Source of the DNA: Methylococcales bacterium
GTDB lineage: Bacteria; Pseudomonadota; Gammaproteobacteria; Methylococcales; Methylomonadaceae
Direction of reading: 5' to 3'
Assembly: GCA_023144875.1 (NCBI GenBank)
Contig: JAGLEW010000002.1
Span: 1 to 18,576 of the forward strand
DNA: 18,576 nt
Within the stretch, counting starts at the first letter, position 1; every line of letters starts with the position of its first letter. Shown here piece by piece: positions 1-7,883 of this stretch. A program made the translations under genes and the position numbers. Under the pieces are notes generated by a model, which saw only the letters and a program-made list of their open reading frames with translations, was not told the DNA's origin and ran no database searches.

Positions 1-560
1 ATATCCCACATAGCGCCGCCCCCATTTGCAATGGTTTCAGCTAAACGATATTTTCTTGCAGGTTGCATCATAAACGAAAAACAAGATCGAACCGAGCGAA
101 TATCACCGATGATCCCTGAATCAATTAAGCCTTGAATACGCGCATGCTGTGGGTGAAATTGATACATAAAACCTTCCATTACCCACACATTGTGTTTTAT
201 GGCGGCCGCTTCAATTTTTTCTATATCATCGACAGATAATGCCATCGGCTTTTCACATAAAACATGTTTCCCTGCGTTAATGGCTTTTAATGTCCACTCT
301 GCATGGGCTTTATTTTCCAACGGGATATACACCGCGTCAATCGTTGGATCGTTTAATAAATCCTCACGCTGTGAATAAATACGCACGTCTTCTTGATGAT
401 CAGGCGCATAGTTTGCTAATGTTTTTTCCGCCGCTTCTGAGCGCTGACTGGCAATTGCGACTAATTGGCTTTTATTAGCGCTGACAATCGCAGGCATTAA
501 TTGTTGATTAATCCGCGCCGCGCCTAAAATTCCCCATCGTAATATTTTTTCTGTCTTCAT
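1..560 (-). CDS. Gfo/Idh/MocA-family NAD(P)-dependent oxidoreductase (C-terminus off the window)
   Basis: Reading leftward from the ATG at 558-560 gives 186 codons of open frame running off the window edge. The N-terminus is a Rossmann nucleotide-binding fold: 'WGILGAARI' at residues 9-17 holds the glycine-rich loop. The family signature 'GKHVLCEKP' follows at 97-105, where the Lys of EKP normally contacts substrate and nicotinamide. A later 'GGGAMWDI' (about 180-187) matches the conserved stretch at the start of the C-terminal domain. Family members oxidise or reduce sugars, inositols and related polyols or dihydrodiols; the substrate cannot be told from this half. An AAGG lies about 10 bases before the start. 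The upstream membrane protein gene ends 17 bases away on the same strand, so the two are probably co-transcribed. The family call is secure; the exact reaction is unknown. Confidence 0.93.
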   Translation of the reverse strand, partial: MKTEKILRWGILGAARINQQLMPAIVSANKSQLVAIASQRSEAAEKTLANYAPDHQEDVRIYSQREDLLNDPTIDAVYIPLENKAHAEWTLKAINAGKHVLCEKPMALSVDDIEKIEAAAIKHNVWVMEGFMYQFHPQHARIQGLIDSGIIGDIRSVRSCFSFMMQPARKYRLAETIANGGGAMWD

Positions 561-577
561 CTTTTTACCTTGAGCAC

Positions 578-919
578 TTATGACTGTTTAATGCCTAAAA
601 ATCGTCCCACAAACATCGACCATTTATCAAAACCAAAGGTCACCATAATAAACCCCAACATTAAAACACCTTCTTCAATCAATTTTTCAATAAAACCAAT
701 TGTTTCATTGACATTATAGTTAATAATTTCATCTGAAAAATCTAAAATTAAACCAATCGCAATACATAAAAAACCCAATAAAATAATATTCCAGCTACCC
801 CCCGATAATTCAGGATATTTTTTTCCTGAGCGCCATAAAATAAACACTACACTGCACCCTAACAGGGCTTTTGTACCTTCAAGAATGAGATCAACAACAT
901 CAAGTTGCTCTATAAACAT
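578..919 (-). CDS. Small three-helix membrane protein, orphan sensor-like module
   Basis: A 113-residue protein with three likely membrane helices (about residues 7-30, 43-62 and 84-100), a short charged tail, and no enzymatic motif. The pattern of a Gly/Phe-rich helix ending in 'LDFSDEI', then a loop and a 'GF...FGFDKW' helix resembles membrane sensory regions that precede GGDEF domains in many gammaproteobacterial signalling proteins. I recall that resemblance from memory and could not test it. Here the module stands alone with no output domain. A good ribosome site (AAGGAA about 6 bases before the ATG) supports the start and shows that the frame is expressed. It lies 30 bases after the PycTM-like gene and 17 bases before the oxidoreductase on the same strand, so it is probably part of one transcript. 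Function unknown. It could be an accessory membrane partner of the upstream protein. Confidence 0.8.
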   Translation of the reverse strand: MFIEQLDVVDLILEGTKALLGCSVVFILWRSGKKYPELSGGSWNIILLGFLCIAIGLILDFSDEIINYNVNETIGFIEKLIEEGVLMLGFIMVTFGFDKWSMFVGRFLGIKQS

Positions 920-949
920 CGTTCTTTCCTTAATAATTATTTCGTGTTC

Positions 950-2662
950 CTAGGGCGCAGCTATTTGCAGTTGCTCATAATCTAAAATAAGATAACGACT
1001 GTATTCTTGCCCTGTTAACGTGCCATCTGTCATAATCAATAAGTGCGCTTTGCCATTCCATTGAATCGGCGTAATCCCTTCGGCTTCCTCAAATCCTTTT
1101 AAGCCATTGACAGTTACTCGTTGTGTGGTCATTTTTTCAGGCTTCCAAAGCCATAAATTAAACTCAATACCTTCACTTTTACCAACAGGCCCACTGATGA
1201 TAAAATAGCCGTTTAATTTTGGAATATATTGAAGGCTTCGTATAGCCTCCCCTTTTAAATCTAAGTAATGTATTTGAGAAGATATTTCAGGAGAAGCACC
1301 TTCATTAAAGAGTGAATCTATGTTTTCAAGTCTTAAAACAATAGCTTTATTATCTTTTAACGGTGCGCGTAACCCTAAAAAAAGAGCATCCTGTGTTGGA
1401 TTTAAACTAAGCCCCTCAATATTAAATCCCTTAATAGATTTACCATTTTTCTCCTTAACCGCCTTTTCAAACCAAGGATGTGCTTTTACAATCGCTTCTT
1501 TGAGGCTGTTAATAACAATAGGCGTAACAATTTTTTCACCCTCTAATTTGAAACGAACTAATTTTTCACGATTTTTTTTTCGTTCCCCTTTATTGGATAA
1601 AGAGTGTGAGGTCGTTGCATAAATATAACCACGGTTGTCTTGATCTATGCCTTCTAAATCATCGAGTTTTCTAAAATCCTTTTCCGCACTGCCTTTTAAA
1701 AATTGTTCTTGAGGATAAAACGGCTTTGCATTAAAAATGCCTTGAGAATCCAAGGTTAAAAGATAAAAAGGGTGGTCTAGTTCGTCACTGACGGTTAAAA
1801 AACGACCATCAAGTAATTGCTGCACCCCTGAAGATTCCATCACGGTATCTAAAGACTTAAATTCTGTCAACATTGTTTCCTCTTGTTGTCCAACGACTTT
1901 TACAGAAGTCATATGTAACACAAAATAGACAATAAAAAATAAAATAATCGTCGTCGCTACCCCTGTTATAAAAATACTATACGCCGTTTGCAATAATTTA
2001 AATTTTTTTTCTAAAACTAACCCTAAGCCATAGGAGTGTAAAGCGGTCTGCTCATACGTCAACGTTCGATCATCAACAATCGTATTCATAACGCTTAAGT
2101 AGTCGGATTTTGATAAGGAAATAAAATGCCCAAAAAATAAAATATTGGCTTTTTTGTTAATAAAATCCGATTTTGTAAGATTTTTTGTATTACTAACAGT
2201 AGGGCGTGCCGCACGAATTGCCAAAAACATGGTGATAAAACTGGTTAACAATAACACCCCGACAGGCAATAATAAATAGGGGTTAGAACTTAATAACCAG
2301 CCGCCACTAGCGATAATAACCGATAAAATAACCCCATTAATTGAAATCATCATATTGGCTTTATTATCGGCTAGAGCGGTAAGTGATAATTGCGCCCGCG
2401 AAGAATTTCTTAACAAAGTTTCAACCCCTCGAATACTTCCACGTTCAACCTGTTTCGCTTTTGCTTTTTCTTTTGCTTTTTTTTTACGCGCTTTTTTCTC
2501 TTTTTTAAGTTTTTTTAATTTCTTTTTGAGTAAATCCGCGTCATTAAGATGAGTTTCGAGGTCGTAAATGACAGGTTCTGAATGATCAATATCGCATTTA
2601 TCTAAAACAACCGGTATTTGTGGTTGCTCATAGTCAATCACTTTTTCATCAGTTTTTATCAT
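950..2662 (-). CDS. PycTM/DUF5706-like membrane effector domain fused to a DUF3616-like propeller
   Basis: This 570-residue protein has four regions. Residues 1-80 are soluble and very lysine-rich (45-70, likely coiled coil). Residues 90-250 match the Pycsar effector membrane domain (DUF5706): 'ADNKANMMISING' at 98-110, helices near 103-122 and 127-148, 'ILFFGHF' at 174-180, 'VLEKKFKLL' at 216-224, then a third helix at about 228-250. Residues 285-570 resemble DUF3616: 'LEGIDQDNRGYIYATTSHS' (336-354), 'IEGLSL' (415-420), 'LGLRAPL' (429-435), 'LDLKGEAIRSLQYIP' (467-481) and a terminal 'MTDG'. An odd number of helices and a basic N-terminus put the propeller outside the inner membrane (inference). 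In known Pycsar systems such domains impair the membrane on a cyclic pyrimidine nucleotide signal, but no cyclase and no cyclic-nucleotide-binding domain is visible here. Domain calls come from recalled family patterns. The biological role is unknown. Confidence 0.85.
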   Translation of the reverse strand: MIKTDEKVIDYEQPQIPVVLDKCDIDHSEPVIYDLETHLNDADLLKKKLKKLKKEKKARKKKAKEKAKAKQVERGSIRGVETLLRNSSRAQLSLTALADNKANMMISINGVILSVIIASGGWLLSSNPYLLLPVGVLLLTSFITMFLAIRAARPTVSNTKNLTKSDFINKKANILFFGHFISLSKSDYLSVMNTIVDDRTLTYEQTALHSYGLGLVLEKKFKLLQTAYSIFITGVATTIILFFIVYFVLHMTSVKVVGQQEETMLTEFKSLDTVMESSGVQQLLDGRFLTVSDELDHPFYLLTLDSQGIFNAKPFYPQEQFLKGSAEKDFRKLDDLEGIDQDNRGYIYATTSHSLSNKGERKKNREKLVRFKLEGEKIVTPIVINSLKEAIVKAHPWFEKAVKEKNGKSIKGFNIEGLSLNPTQDALFLGLRAPLKDNKAIVLRLENIDSLFNEGASPEISSQIHYLDLKGEAIRSLQYIPKLNGYFIISGPVGKSEGIEFNLWLWKPEKMTTQRVTVNGLKGFEEAEGITPIQWNGKAHLLIMTDGTLTGQEYSRYLILDYEQLQIAAP

Positions 2663-2758
2663 ACGCGCTAAACCTAAGTCATCATAGTTTTAATAAAATA
2701 TCGACTGAAAACCTTCTTTTCTTCAGAGAATACAATTGCTTAAAAAATATCTTCAGTA

Positions 2759-2787
2759 ATTATAGCTAATAACTCTTTTTAATCATG
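2759..2787 (-). promoter_or_regulatory. Candidate promoter for the PycTM-like gene and downstream cassette
   Basis: On the minus strand a perfect TATAAT lies at 2764-2759. A weak -35 (ATGATT, 3 of 6) sits 16 bases upstream at 2786-2781, overlapping the end of the SNF2 helicase gene. It would start an RNA near position 2752, about 90 bases before the ATG at 2662. It suggests that the left cassette can be transcribed separately from gmk and the helicase. The -10 is good and the -35 is poor. Confidence 0.4.
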
Positions 2788-5700
2788 AATATCATGAATC
2801 AAATCGACTATTTCTTCGACCGACATTTTGCCGCTGACATCGCCACCTTCGAGTAAATTATTTGCTAAATCACGTTTATGTTTATGTAAGTCAACAATTT
2901 TTTCTTCAATAGTATCTTTTGTAACCAGCCGATAAATAGTGACAGGGCGCGTTTGTCCCATTCGATGCGCACGGTCGGATGCTTGATCTTCTACCGCAGG
3001 GTTCCACCAAGGGTCCATGTGAATCACATAGTCAGCCGCAGTTAAGTTTAATCCTGAACCACCCGCCTTTAAGCTAATTAAAAAGAGATCACCCTCGCCT
3101 GCTTGAAAAGCATTCACCGCTTTTTTACGTTTTGCAATTGATGTTGCGCCATCTAAATATTGATAAATCACGCCTTTTTCATCCAATTTACGTCTAATAA
3201 TGGCTAAATGACCAATAAACTGACTAAAAACCAGAACCTTATGCCCACCACCGATCAGTTCATCAACCAGTTCTTCAAACGCCGCCAATTTCGTACTGGC
3301 AATCGTACTATCTTCAAGCACTAACGATGGATTGCAACACGCTCGACGTAATTTCATAATTTCCGCCAATACTTGTAAATGTTGCTGTCCTTGAGGGCTT
3401 TCTTGCGCTTTCAATCGTTCCATTGTTTGTACTGCCGTACGTCTCAACGCCTCATACATCGCTTTTTCTTCAGCACTTTGTTCAACATGCAAAGTGATTT
3501 CTATTTTAGGCGGCAGTTCCTTTAAAACATCCTTTTTTAAACGCCGTAAAATAAAAGGTCGTAATAATTTTTTTAATCGCTGTTGTGTTGCGTAATCATG
3601 ATTATTTTCAATGGCTACCGCATATTTTTCATTAAATTTTTTCAAAGACCCAAACAAACCTGGGTTAATAAAATTAAATAAATTCCATAATTCGCCTAAA
3701 TGATTTTCAATCGGAGTGCCTGTGGTAATTAATTTAAAATCCGCTTGTAATGCCATTGCCGCTTTTGAACGTTTGGTTTGCATATTTTTAATCGCTTGTG
3801 CTTCATCCGCCACCACCGTCCGCCAATGTTTGCGTGATAAAGACTCGCCTTCTGATTGCAATAAACCATAACTGCAGACAATTAAATCAAACGCCCCCGC
3901 CTCATCAAGCATTTTTTGACGTTCACCATTTCCAAAATGCTGTACCTTTAAAGTTGGTGTAAAACGCTCTGCTTCTTCTAACCAGTTAATACACACCGAA
4001 GTAGGTGCTAAAATAAGCGTAGCCCCTTCTTTAGCCCGTGCTAGAATCAATGCCAACGCTTGTATGGTCTTCCCTAACCCCATATCATCCGCCAAACAAG
4101 CACCCGCCCCCCAATGCGCAAGCCGACACATCCACTGATAACCCTCTAACTGGTAATCACGCAAGGTACCCTGCAAAGCCGAAGGAACCTCTGCAACCAA
4201 ATTCGACATTTCTGATAAGTTTTTTAGCTGGTCTTTCCATGCTTTGGTCGTATCAAACGTCATTCCTTTTGTCATTTCATCTAAAATAGGGGTGGCTAAA
4301 GGATGAAAATGCAGTTTATCCCCATGCGCTTCTCCTAAACCTGAAAAATCTTCCAAACGTTGGCGTAATTCTTTGGTTAATGTGAGAAATTGCCCATCTT
4401 TTAGCTTTAAAAACCGACCTCTCGCACCATTGATAAGCTGAAATAGTTTTTGCATTTTTAAGACATTATTATCATCCAATGCAATATCATCACCTTCCAC
4501 CGCAAACCAATTTTTCTCTTTTCGAATTGAAAACCGAACTTCCGATAATTCAATTTCTTTATTTAACCTAATCTTTTTCCCTTTTGGCCATTCCAGTACC
4601 ACAAAATCATCCAGCGCCTGTAATTGTAATAAAGCTTCCAAAGCCATTTCAGGATCATCCATTTGCCATTTTGGAACTTTTGTTTTATACAGTTCAGGGC
4701 ATTGGGTTTTTAAGTTTTTAAGATATTTTTTTTCTACGCTAAAATTTCGACACGTTTGCAATTGCTTGCCTTCAATTTCAGCCAAGACATTATTTCCACC
4801 TTCAGCAGGCTTATAAACAGGCCCTCCATCCATAAAAGGCTGGATAAATACATCAATTAATAAGCCATCCTTTATAGGTTGCAAATGAATATGTAAACGA
4901 CTATCGACCTCAACAATTTCTGAATGAACCGATTCACCACCAATATCAGATTGAACGATTAACGTCGATGCGATGGAAGCAATCGAATCAATCACAGTCT
5001 GGCGCGCACTATTAGGAACGGTTAAGCCATCAGCCGTTAAAATATGCGCCACTTCCACATGTTGCTCATTAATATCATAGACCAAAACACCCGTAGCAGA
5101 ACGTTCAATCAACGTACCGACTTCCGTTTCAATTTTAGGCACTAATGATATATGTAAATTTTCCCCCTGCTTTTTTACGAGTAATTGAGGTTCCGCTTTC
5201 GTAACATCAATGGGCGCTGACATTTTTTCATCCGTTACCCAATAAACAGAGGGATGCCCTACCGCTTCAACTAAGCCATTGCCCCCTAAATAGTAATTTT
5301 CTTTACTTTGATAGCCATAATAATAGTCTTCTTGACAGGTGGAGATTTGTTTGCAAATACGCAAGTCTTGATCACTTAAATAACTAAAGGTACTTAAATC
5401 ATCCATTAAACGATGCAAAGCGACAGGTCGTCCTTTTGTCCAACGCCCCGTTTTACTTATTTTTTGTTCACGCGGGATTAAATTAATCTCATCATTCTCT
5501 AATGATAATTGCCATATCATACGCATCTGCATGTAACTGTCATCATTCGATTTTGTCAGCGCACTCAACTGAGTTAACGCCATTAAAGCACGCTCCCATT
5601 GTTCAACCCGTGGTAAAAAATCCAATGTTTCCGCAAAAGGGGAGTTTTGATAATATTTTGCAAGCCGCAGACAGCCTTTGTCTTTAACCCCTAATTTAAT

Positions 5701-6936
5701 CAATATTAACGAACTCACCGCGGCAAACCATTCATAATGGTTCTCATGTGCCACTTTACAAAACTCACGTAAGCTTTTCAGTAGTTTATTCTGCTTTAAT
5801 TCGAGCACCCGTTGCGTTTCATCGAGCCAATATAATAATAACGCCTGAAGCAAACAGTCATATGGTGCGCTACTTTGATTGTACGGGGCATTAAATAGAT
5901 AGTGACACCCATCACTGCTTTTTCCTCCCCTATAAATATCAATACCTTCTATCCAACGTTGATTTTGATAACTAAACGGGTCGTGCTCTATTTTTAAAGC
6001 CGTCGTTAAGTGCTTCTTAAGTGCCGTCAAACTTTTAGGGGTGTGTATTTTTAATAAAACTAGCACATAAAACTGCCCATCAAGCCCAGAAATAACAACA
6101 TTACGCTTTTTCAAGACTTTTTTATGCAAAACTAATGATTGCTCATAGGCATCAATCGCTTCAGAATAATGGTTTTGTAAAAAATGATAGGTGCCTAATA
6201 AACGTAAACTCTCTGCTGAAGAAGTCGTTGTCATTAAATACGCTAACATCGCACTATCTGTCTGACCTTTATGTAAATAAAATTGAATAAAACTTAGTGC
6301 AATATAGACAGGTTGCTCTGAAAGGTTTGAAAAATAGCGTTTAAATAATTGCTCATAAAAAGAACTACTTTCAAGCTGAGTGCCGTTTTTAAGAAGATAA
6401 TAATTTAAAACTAAAAAACGAATGCCTGCATGTAACGAGGAAAACCATCCTTTATCAAAGGAGTTAAAAAATAAACGCTCTAGTGTATGATCAACTTCCC
6501 GAGGGTATTCTTGTTGTAAGTCCTGCATTCCCTCCGCAAAGCCATCTATATTATTCTGGTAAATGTGCAGTCTAAGGCTTTTAATTCTATCCAAAATAGA
6601 GTTTTTAAAATAAGAATGATGACCCACATGAATAGCGGCGGTTAAATTTTTAAAAAAATCGAGCTTTTTTACCGCTCGTTTCATTAATATTTCTGAGATA
6701 GAGCGTTCACATTGCCACCCACCAGGAGGAAACGTAACTAGTCCTATTTTTTTAAATTTCGCCTTTAAGCTTGGGTTTATTTTCTTAATACTTTCTGGCT
6801 GAAAGCTTTGCGATGCCCTTAATAAACCCTGCAGTCTAACTTGCCCAATAGGCATAAAATTGACAGCAAGGACAAGAATAATTAGCTGTTCATCTTCAGG
6901 TAAAGCTTCAAAATTTGCGAATAATTTTTTGCTCAT
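2779..6936 (-). CDS. Large SNF2-family DNA-dependent ATPase/helicase with long N-terminal extension
   Basis: Reading from the ATG at 6936 gives about 1385 residues. The C-terminal 460 residues form a full two-lobe SNF2 motor: 'LRDYQLEGYQW' (925-935), Walker A 'DDMGLGKT' (950-957), Walker B 'DEAQ' (1044-1047), motif III 'TGTPIEN' (1072-1078), and motif VI 'DRAHRMGQTRP' (about 1321-1331). These enzymes use ATP to move on duplex DNA and remodel bound protein; the target is unknown. The first 920 residues are alpha-helical-looking, with repeat-like helix pairs near 245-320, then beta-rich. I recognise no domain there and see no SWIM zinc motif. The ATG at 6934-6936 shares ATGA with the gmk stop, arguing for coupled translation. 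An earlier in-frame ATG at 6957 would add seven residues but lacks a ribosome site. It is not RapA, which is shorter and built differently. Confidence 0.93.
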   Translation of the reverse strand: MSKKLFANFEALPEDEQLIILVLAVNFMPIGQVRLQGLLRASQSFQPESIKKINPSLKAKFKKIGLVTFPPGGWQCERSISEILMKRAVKKLDFFKNLTAAIHVGHHSYFKNSILDRIKSLRLHIYQNNIDGFAEGMQDLQQEYPREVDHTLERLFFNSFDKGWFSSLHAGIRFLVLNYYLLKNGTQLESSSFYEQLFKRYFSNLSEQPVYIALSFIQFYLHKGQTDSAMLAYLMTTTSSAESLRLLGTYHFLQNHYSEAIDAYEQSLVLHKKVLKKRNVVISGLDGQFYVLVLLKIHTPKSLTALKKHLTTALKIEHDPFSYQNQRWIEGIDIYRGGKSSDGCHYLFNAPYNQSSAPYDCLLQALLLYWLDETQRVLELKQNKLLKSLREFCKVAHENHYEWFAAVSSLILIKLGVKDKGCLRLAKYYQNSPFAETLDFLPRVEQWERALMALTQLSALTKSNDDSYMQMRMIWQLSLENDEINLIPREQKISKTGRWTKGRPVALHRLMDDLSTFSYLSDQDLRICKQISTCQEDYYYGYQSKENYYLGGNGLVEAVGHPSVYWVTDEKMSAPIDVTKAEPQLLVKKQGENLHISLVPKIETEVGTLIERSATGVLVYDINEQHVEVAHILTADGLTVPNSARQTVIDSIASIASTLIVQSDIGGESVHSEIVEVDSRLHIHLQPIKDGLLIDVFIQPFMDGGPVYKPAEGGNNVLAEIEGKQLQTCRNFSVEKKYLKNLKTQCPELYKTKVPKWQMDDPEMALEALLQLQALDDFVVLEWPKGKKIRLNKEIELSEVRFSIRKEKNWFAVEGDDIALDDNNVLKMQKLFQLINGARGRFLKLKDGQFLTLTKELRQRLEDFSGLGEAHGDKLHFHPLATPILDEMTKGMTFDTTKAWKDQLKNLSEMSNLVAEVPSALQGTLRDYQLEGYQWMCRLAHWGAGACLADDMGLGKTIQALALILARAKEGATLILAPTSVCINWLEEAERFTPTLKVQHFGNGERQKMLDEAGAFDLIVCSYGLLQSEGESLSRKHWRTVVADEAQAIKNMQTKRSKAAMALQADFKLITTGTPIENHLGELWNLFNFINPGLFGSLKKFNEKYAVAIENNHDYATQQRLKKLLRPFILRRLKKDVLKELPPKIEITLHVEQSAEEKAMYEALRRTAVQTMERLKAQESPQGQQHLQVLAEIMKLRRACCNPSLVLEDSTIASTKLAAFEELVDELIGGGHKVLVFSQFIGHLAIIRRKLDEKGVIYQYLDGATSIAKRKKAVNAFQAGEGDLFLISLKAGGSGLNLTAADYVIHMDPWWNPAVEDQASDRAHRMGQTRPVTIYRLVTKDTIEEKIVDLHKHKRDLANNLLEGGDVSGKMSVEEIVDLIHDIHD

Positions 6937-7544
6937 ACGAGAGTCGCTAGTAACCATTGTAAGTTAGTTTGTTGGTGTGATTGTTGTAACCGCTGGCTTA
7001 AAATAATACTTTTTAACTCAAACACAGCGTCTTCAAATATATTATTCACCATCAGATAATCAAATTCATGATAATGATTAATTTCGATCACTGCATCCGC
7101 CATTCGTCGCTGAATAATGACATCGCTGTCTTGCCCACGCGATTCTAAACGAGTTTTTAATACCTCAATCGAAGGAGGTAGAATAAAAATAGACTGGCAA
7201 TCAGGCAACATTTTTCGAATTTGCTGCGCCCCTTGCCAATCAATTTCTAAAATAACATCCGTTCCTTGCGCTAAATTTTCCAGCACGCTTTGTTTACTCG
7301 TACCATAGTAGTAATCAAAAACTTTAGCCGATTCTAAAAACGCCTGCTGTGAATGCATCACCTCAAATTGCTCAAGACTGACAAAAAAATAATCTTTACC
7401 TTCTTTTTCTTCAGAACGCTTAATACGTGTCGTATGTGAAATAGAAACCTTGAGATCCTGCATTTCTGTCAGCAATTGTTTGATTAAGCTTGTTTTCCCA
7501 GCACCTGATGGTGCAGAGATAATATAAAGTTTTCCCTGATTCAT
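6933..7544 (-). CDS. gmk: Guanylate kinase
   Basis: Guanylate kinase phosphorylates GMP or dGMP to GDP or dGDP with ATP in the cytoplasm, a required step of purine salvage and nucleotide supply. The P-loop 'APSGAGKTSL' is at residues 11-20, followed by the GMP-binding 'SHTTR' and the 'GKDYFFV' strand, 'EIDWQGAQQI', and the lid arginines in 'RRMADA'. I chose the ATG at 7542-7544 because it has a ribosome site (GAGAAGG about 6 bases upstream) and gives 203 residues, the usual family length. The frame stays open to 7601, but that start would overlap the cytochrome gene and add 19 unlikely residues. The stop overlaps the helicase ATG by four bases. The usual proteobacterial partner rpoZ is not next to it here. 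Confidence 0.97.
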   Translation of the reverse strand: MNQGKLYIISAPSGAGKTSLIKQLLTEMQDLKVSISHTTRIKRSEEKEGKDYFFVSLEQFEVMHSQQAFLESAKVFDYYYGTSKQSVLENLAQGTDVILEIDWQGAQQIRKMLPDCQSIFILPPSIEVLKTRLESRGQDSDVIIQRRMADAVIEINHYHEFDYLMVNNIFEDAVFELKSIILSQRLQQSHQQTNLQWLLATLV

Positions 7545-7575
7545 ACCCGCCTTCTCAGAAATTATCGGTGCATTA

Positions 7576-7881
7576 TTAATTGTTAATGGCGCTATTTTCA
7601 AGAAGATATGCCCCTAACTCTTCGGCTTGTTGTGCATTAATATTTGGAAATTTAGGCATCTTCATGCTGCCCTCAGCAATTCTTTTTTTAATATAAGCCG
7701 TATTTGCATTTTCCTTGGTAAAAGTAAAAATTAATCCTTTTTCATCTTTTTTATGACAATTAGCACACGCGGTTTGATACATGGATTCACCCGTATCTTT
7801 TTCACTGGGACTGTAGTCTTTTGAACACGCATTAAGACTTAAAAGCACGACCGAAACCGTTAGTAAAGACGTTATTTTCAT
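7576..7881 (-). CDS. Small lipoprotein cytochrome c
   Basis: A 101-residue class I c-type cytochrome. A hydrophobic signal peptide ends in the lipobox 'LNAC' with Cys19 as the lipidated residue, so the mature protein should be tethered to a membrane in the periplasm. The haem motif 'CANCH' is at 39-43, and 'MKMPKFP' (73-79) supplies the probable axial Met. The C-terminal helix 'EELGAYLLE' is typical of the family. It likely carries electrons between periplasmic partners, which are not present in the window. The ATG at 7879-7881 is the only start that places the signal peptide at the N-terminus; the longer frame to 7959 lies inside pyrC'. It begins two bases after the pyrC' stop and is followed 31 bases later by gmk. 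Confidence 0.92.
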   Translation of the reverse strand: MKITSLLTVSVVLLSLNACSKDYSPSEKDTGESMYQTACANCHKKDEKGLIFTFTKENANTAYIKKRIAEGSMKMPKFPNINAQQAEELGAYLLENSAINN

Positions 7882-7883
7882 GA

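Noticed and set aside
1320..1622. Plus-strand open frame of 100 codons
   Set aside because: It lies fully inside the PycTM/DUF3616 gene on the other strand, has no family pattern, and the minus frame shows clear domain motifs.
2779..6936. SNF2 helicase as part of a defence island with the PycTM-like gene
   Set aside because: No methylase, nuclease or other defence gene is nearby. The helicase is coupled to gmk, and a separate promoter seems to drive the PycTM-like gene. It remains possible but unsupported.
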